35,173 nt of DNA from the NCBI GenBank assembly GCA_003278365.1, contig QCFS01000013.1:1-35173 (forward strand). Reading direction: 5' to 3'. Below the pieces are notes generated by a model. That model was not told the origin of the DNA. It was given only the letters and a program-made list of their open reading frames with translations, and made no database searches. Positions within the stretch are counted from its first letter, which is position 1; each line of letters begins with the position of its first letter. The position numbers and the translations under genes were made by a program. Shown here piece after piece: positions 33,473 to 35,173 of this stretch. Source of the stretch: Prochlorococcus sp. AG-363-M17 (GTDB lineage Bacteria > Cyanobacteriota > Cyanobacteriia > PCC-6307 > Cyanobiaceae).

Positions 33473-34534
33473 TTATTCTGTCGCTGTATCAACCAATTTG
33501 GCCACTAACTTTTCGAGATTTATACCAGAGGCTTCCCAAAGTAAAGGGTACATACTCTGAGAGGTGAACCCTGGAAGGGTGTTTATTTCATTGATCCAGA
33601 GGTTGTGATTTTCTTCGTTATAAAAGAAATCTACTCTGGCCATGCCATAGGCTCCAATTGCTTGGCAAGCTGCTATAGCTAGAGAACGGATTTTGTTTGC
33701 AATGTGATCTTGAATCGGAGCGGGAATTAACAAATGACTGGCTCCTTGGGAATACTTTGTCTCATAGTCATACCATTCGCTACTAAAACGTATTTCTCCA
33801 ATAACTGATGCCTGGAGATTTTCGCCACCTAGGATTCCGCATTCAAGTTCTCTGGCATTAACTCCTTGCTCGACCACCAGTCTTTTGTCATGATTAGCAG
33901 CCTTTTTTATTCCTTCCAGAAGTTCTTTATTGTTGTTAACTTTGCTTATTCCTACGGATGAACCTAGGTTGGCGGGCTTAACAAAGCATGGATAAGTAAG
34001 ATCGTTTTCTATTTGATTGATAATTTCAGTTAGTTTTGTTGGTTGACTTAAATCATCAATATTTAAATTTTTGTATGGAACTTGAGATAGACCGGCTGAA
34101 GAGAAAGCAGCTTTCATTGCAATCTTATCCATTCCTACAGCTGAACCTAATACTCCCGATCCTACGAAAGGCTTATTCATGAGCTTAAAGAGGCCTTGAA
34201 TTGTTCCGTCTTCTCCATTTGGACCATGAAGAACTGGGAACCAGATATCGACTAATTTGCTTTCTTTTGGGAATTCACTTAAACCTCGCTCGCAAATTGC
34301 AGGAGTGTTTTTATTATTCTCAATTGGGAACTTCCCGTCTAGAACTTCATTGGCAATACTTGACCCCCTCCAACATCCTCTCTTGTCTATATAGATTGGG
34401 ACTATATTGAATCTGTTTTTATTCTCGCCTTGACTCAATGATTTGATAATAGTAATCGCTGATTTAATAGATACCTCATGCTCTCCTGATTCACCTCCAA
34501 AGACTACTCCTACAGAACTCTGTTTGGATGACAT
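33473..34534 (-). CDS. ddl: D-alanine--D-alanine ligase
   Basis: The 353-residue ATP-grasp enzyme has VGVVFGGESGEHEVSIKSA at the N-terminus, VLHGPNGEDGTIQGLF, CFVKPANLGSSVGISKV, and the C-terminal ARVDFFYNEENHNLWINEINTLPGFT, all Ddl signatures. It makes the D-Ala-D-Ala dipeptide for peptidoglycan. Length and motifs are normal. It is followed by the unknown gene and ftsQ on the same strand and preceded by the miaB 3' part after 52 nt. Confidence 0.95.
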   Translation of the reverse strand: MSSKQSSVGVVFGGESGEHEVSIKSAITIIKSLSQGENKNRFNIVPIYIDKRGCWRGSSIANEVLDGKFPIENNKNTPAICERGLSEFPKESKLVDIWFPVLHGPNGEDGTIQGLFKLMNKPFVGSGVLGSAVGMDKIAMKAAFSSAGLSQVPYKNLNIDDLSQPTKLTEIINQIENDLTYPCFVKPANLGSSVGISKVNNNKELLEGIKKAANHDKRLVVEQGVNARELECGILGGENLQASVIGEIRFSSEWYDYETKYSQGASHLLIPAPIQDHIANKIRSLAIAACQAIGAYGMARVDFFYNEENHNLWINEINTLPGFTSQSMYPLLWEASGINLEKLVAKLVDTATE

Positions 34535-34586
34535 GCTTTATAAAAACTTAAGAGGGCAGTTGAAGGGATTAGTAGGAATCTGGTTC

Positions 34587-35173
34587 TTATAGAACTGGCG
34601 TGCCACTAAGAGAGAAGGCACGCACTTGATTTATATCTACTTGAACAAGATCACCCGGACTAAAGGTTACACCATCAGCACCTTTTGAGTTAAAGAATGT
34701 AAGACGATTAGTACGAGTTCGACCCATTACTTGATCAGCTCTTTTAGGATTACTTCCTTCAACTAATATTTCTTCAGTTCTCCCTTTATATCTAGTGTTT
34801 CTTTGTAAAGCTATATTCTCAACTAATTGATTTATTATTTGTAAGCGCTCTACCTTTGTTTCTTCTGAAATCTGGCCGGGCCAGGTAGCTGCTGGTGTAT
34901 TTGGCCTTGGTGAATAAGCAGCAGTATTCAGTTGGTCAAATCCAACTTCTTTTATTACAGACAATGTTTGATTAAATTGCTCGTCATTTTCTCCTGGAAA
35001 AGCAACTATTGCATCAGCACTTATTGCCGCATCAGGAACACGAGATCGAATACGTTCAATAATTCTAAGATATCTTTCTATTGTATAACCTCTCCCCATA
35101 AGTTTTAGGATTTCATTGCTTCCACTTTGAAAAGGAATATGAAAGTGCTCACAAACTTTAGGAAGACTAGCAC
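34587..35173 (-). CDS. miaB: miaB C-terminal third, on the opposite strand, running off the window
   Basis: The minus-strand frame is open to the window edge. Read from the edge it gives [20 protein letters not shown], then [34 protein letters not shown], and ends with the TRAM domain ([32 protein letters not shown]). This is exactly the part of MiaB missing from the plus-strand copy. The ATG at 35099 (MGRGYT) is internal to the family alignment, not a real start. About 20 residues separate the visible edge from the break point of the plus-strand copy. Whether a complete miaB continues on this strand beyond the window cannot be seen. Confidence 0.92.
   Translation of the reverse strand, partial: ASLPKVCEHFHIPFQSGSNEILKLMGRGYTIERYLRIIERIRSRVPDAAISADAIVAFPGENDEQFNQTLSVIKEVGFDQLNTAAYSPRPNTPAATWPGQISEETKVERLQIINQLVENIALQRNTRYKGRTEEILVEGSNPKRADQVMGRTRTNRLTFFNSKGADGVTFSPGDLVQVDINQVRAFSLSGTPVL

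Noticed and set aside
1-35173. Defence system, prophage, integron or CRISPR array
   Set aside because: All genes are housekeeping or cyanobacterial conserved families; no integrase, transposase, spaced repeats or toxin-antitoxin pair is visible.

Overview
The window reads as a picocyanobacterial chromosome fragment, most likely Prochlorococcus or a close marine Synechococcus relative. The evidence is a compact, moderately AT-rich sequence (roughly 40% GC by eye), very short intergenic gaps, and a typically cyanobacterial gene set: Ftn2/ARC6-type division protein, DUF1517, DUF4359, a LarB/CpmA homologue, a group 2 sigma factor, and nickel superoxide dismutase with its maturation protease. There are no rRNA genes, insertion sequences, phage genes or CRISPR arrays. 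Almost everything is housekeeping. Both window ends cut through genes, so this may be a whole contig.

Layout. 1-1205: the 3' part of a DUF1517 gene and two tiny candidate ORFs. 1202-3527 (minus): trmD fused in frame to ispF, then a TIGR03792-type protein and larB, joined by 4-nt start/stop overlaps. 3665-5179: era, divergent from an unknown cyanobacterial gene. 5232-10999 (minus): BI-1 family membrane protein, then the ftn2-ffh-rpsP-phoH cluster, which ends in a clear intrinsic terminator. 11098-18420: pdhA, a sigma factor, nnr (NAD(P)HX repair), mnmA, lnt and an exported FKBP isomerase. 18511-20034: nickel cluster of sodN, sodX and a His-rich nickel permease. 20129-23757 (minus): trpC, lpdA, a SpoU methyltransferase, a small unknown gene and tRNA-Leu(CAG). 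24051-27894: murA, tRNA-Leu(CAA), argD, folC. 27919-30968 (minus): FAD oxidase, cytosine-deaminase-like amidohydrolase, DUF4359. 31001-31074: tRNA-His.

The most striking feature is at the right end. The 5' two thirds of miaB lies on the plus strand (31296-32063) and stops abruptly. After it, ftsQ, a small unknown gene, ddl and the 3' third of miaB follow in reverse order on the minus strand up to the window edge. This is the usual miaB-ddl-x-ftsQ block inverted with a breakpoint inside miaB. It is either a real inversion that splits miaB, an inverted duplication, or an assembly or amplification chimera.

Other notable points are the TrmD-IspF fusion, two tRNA-Leu genes each followed within 2-8 nt by a protein start codon, a 9-bp tandem repeat in ffh encoding a Gly-Met-Pro tail, and several short palindromes in intergenic gaps. 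I did not find a convincing new multi-gene system. The inversion and the fusion are the items most worth checking.
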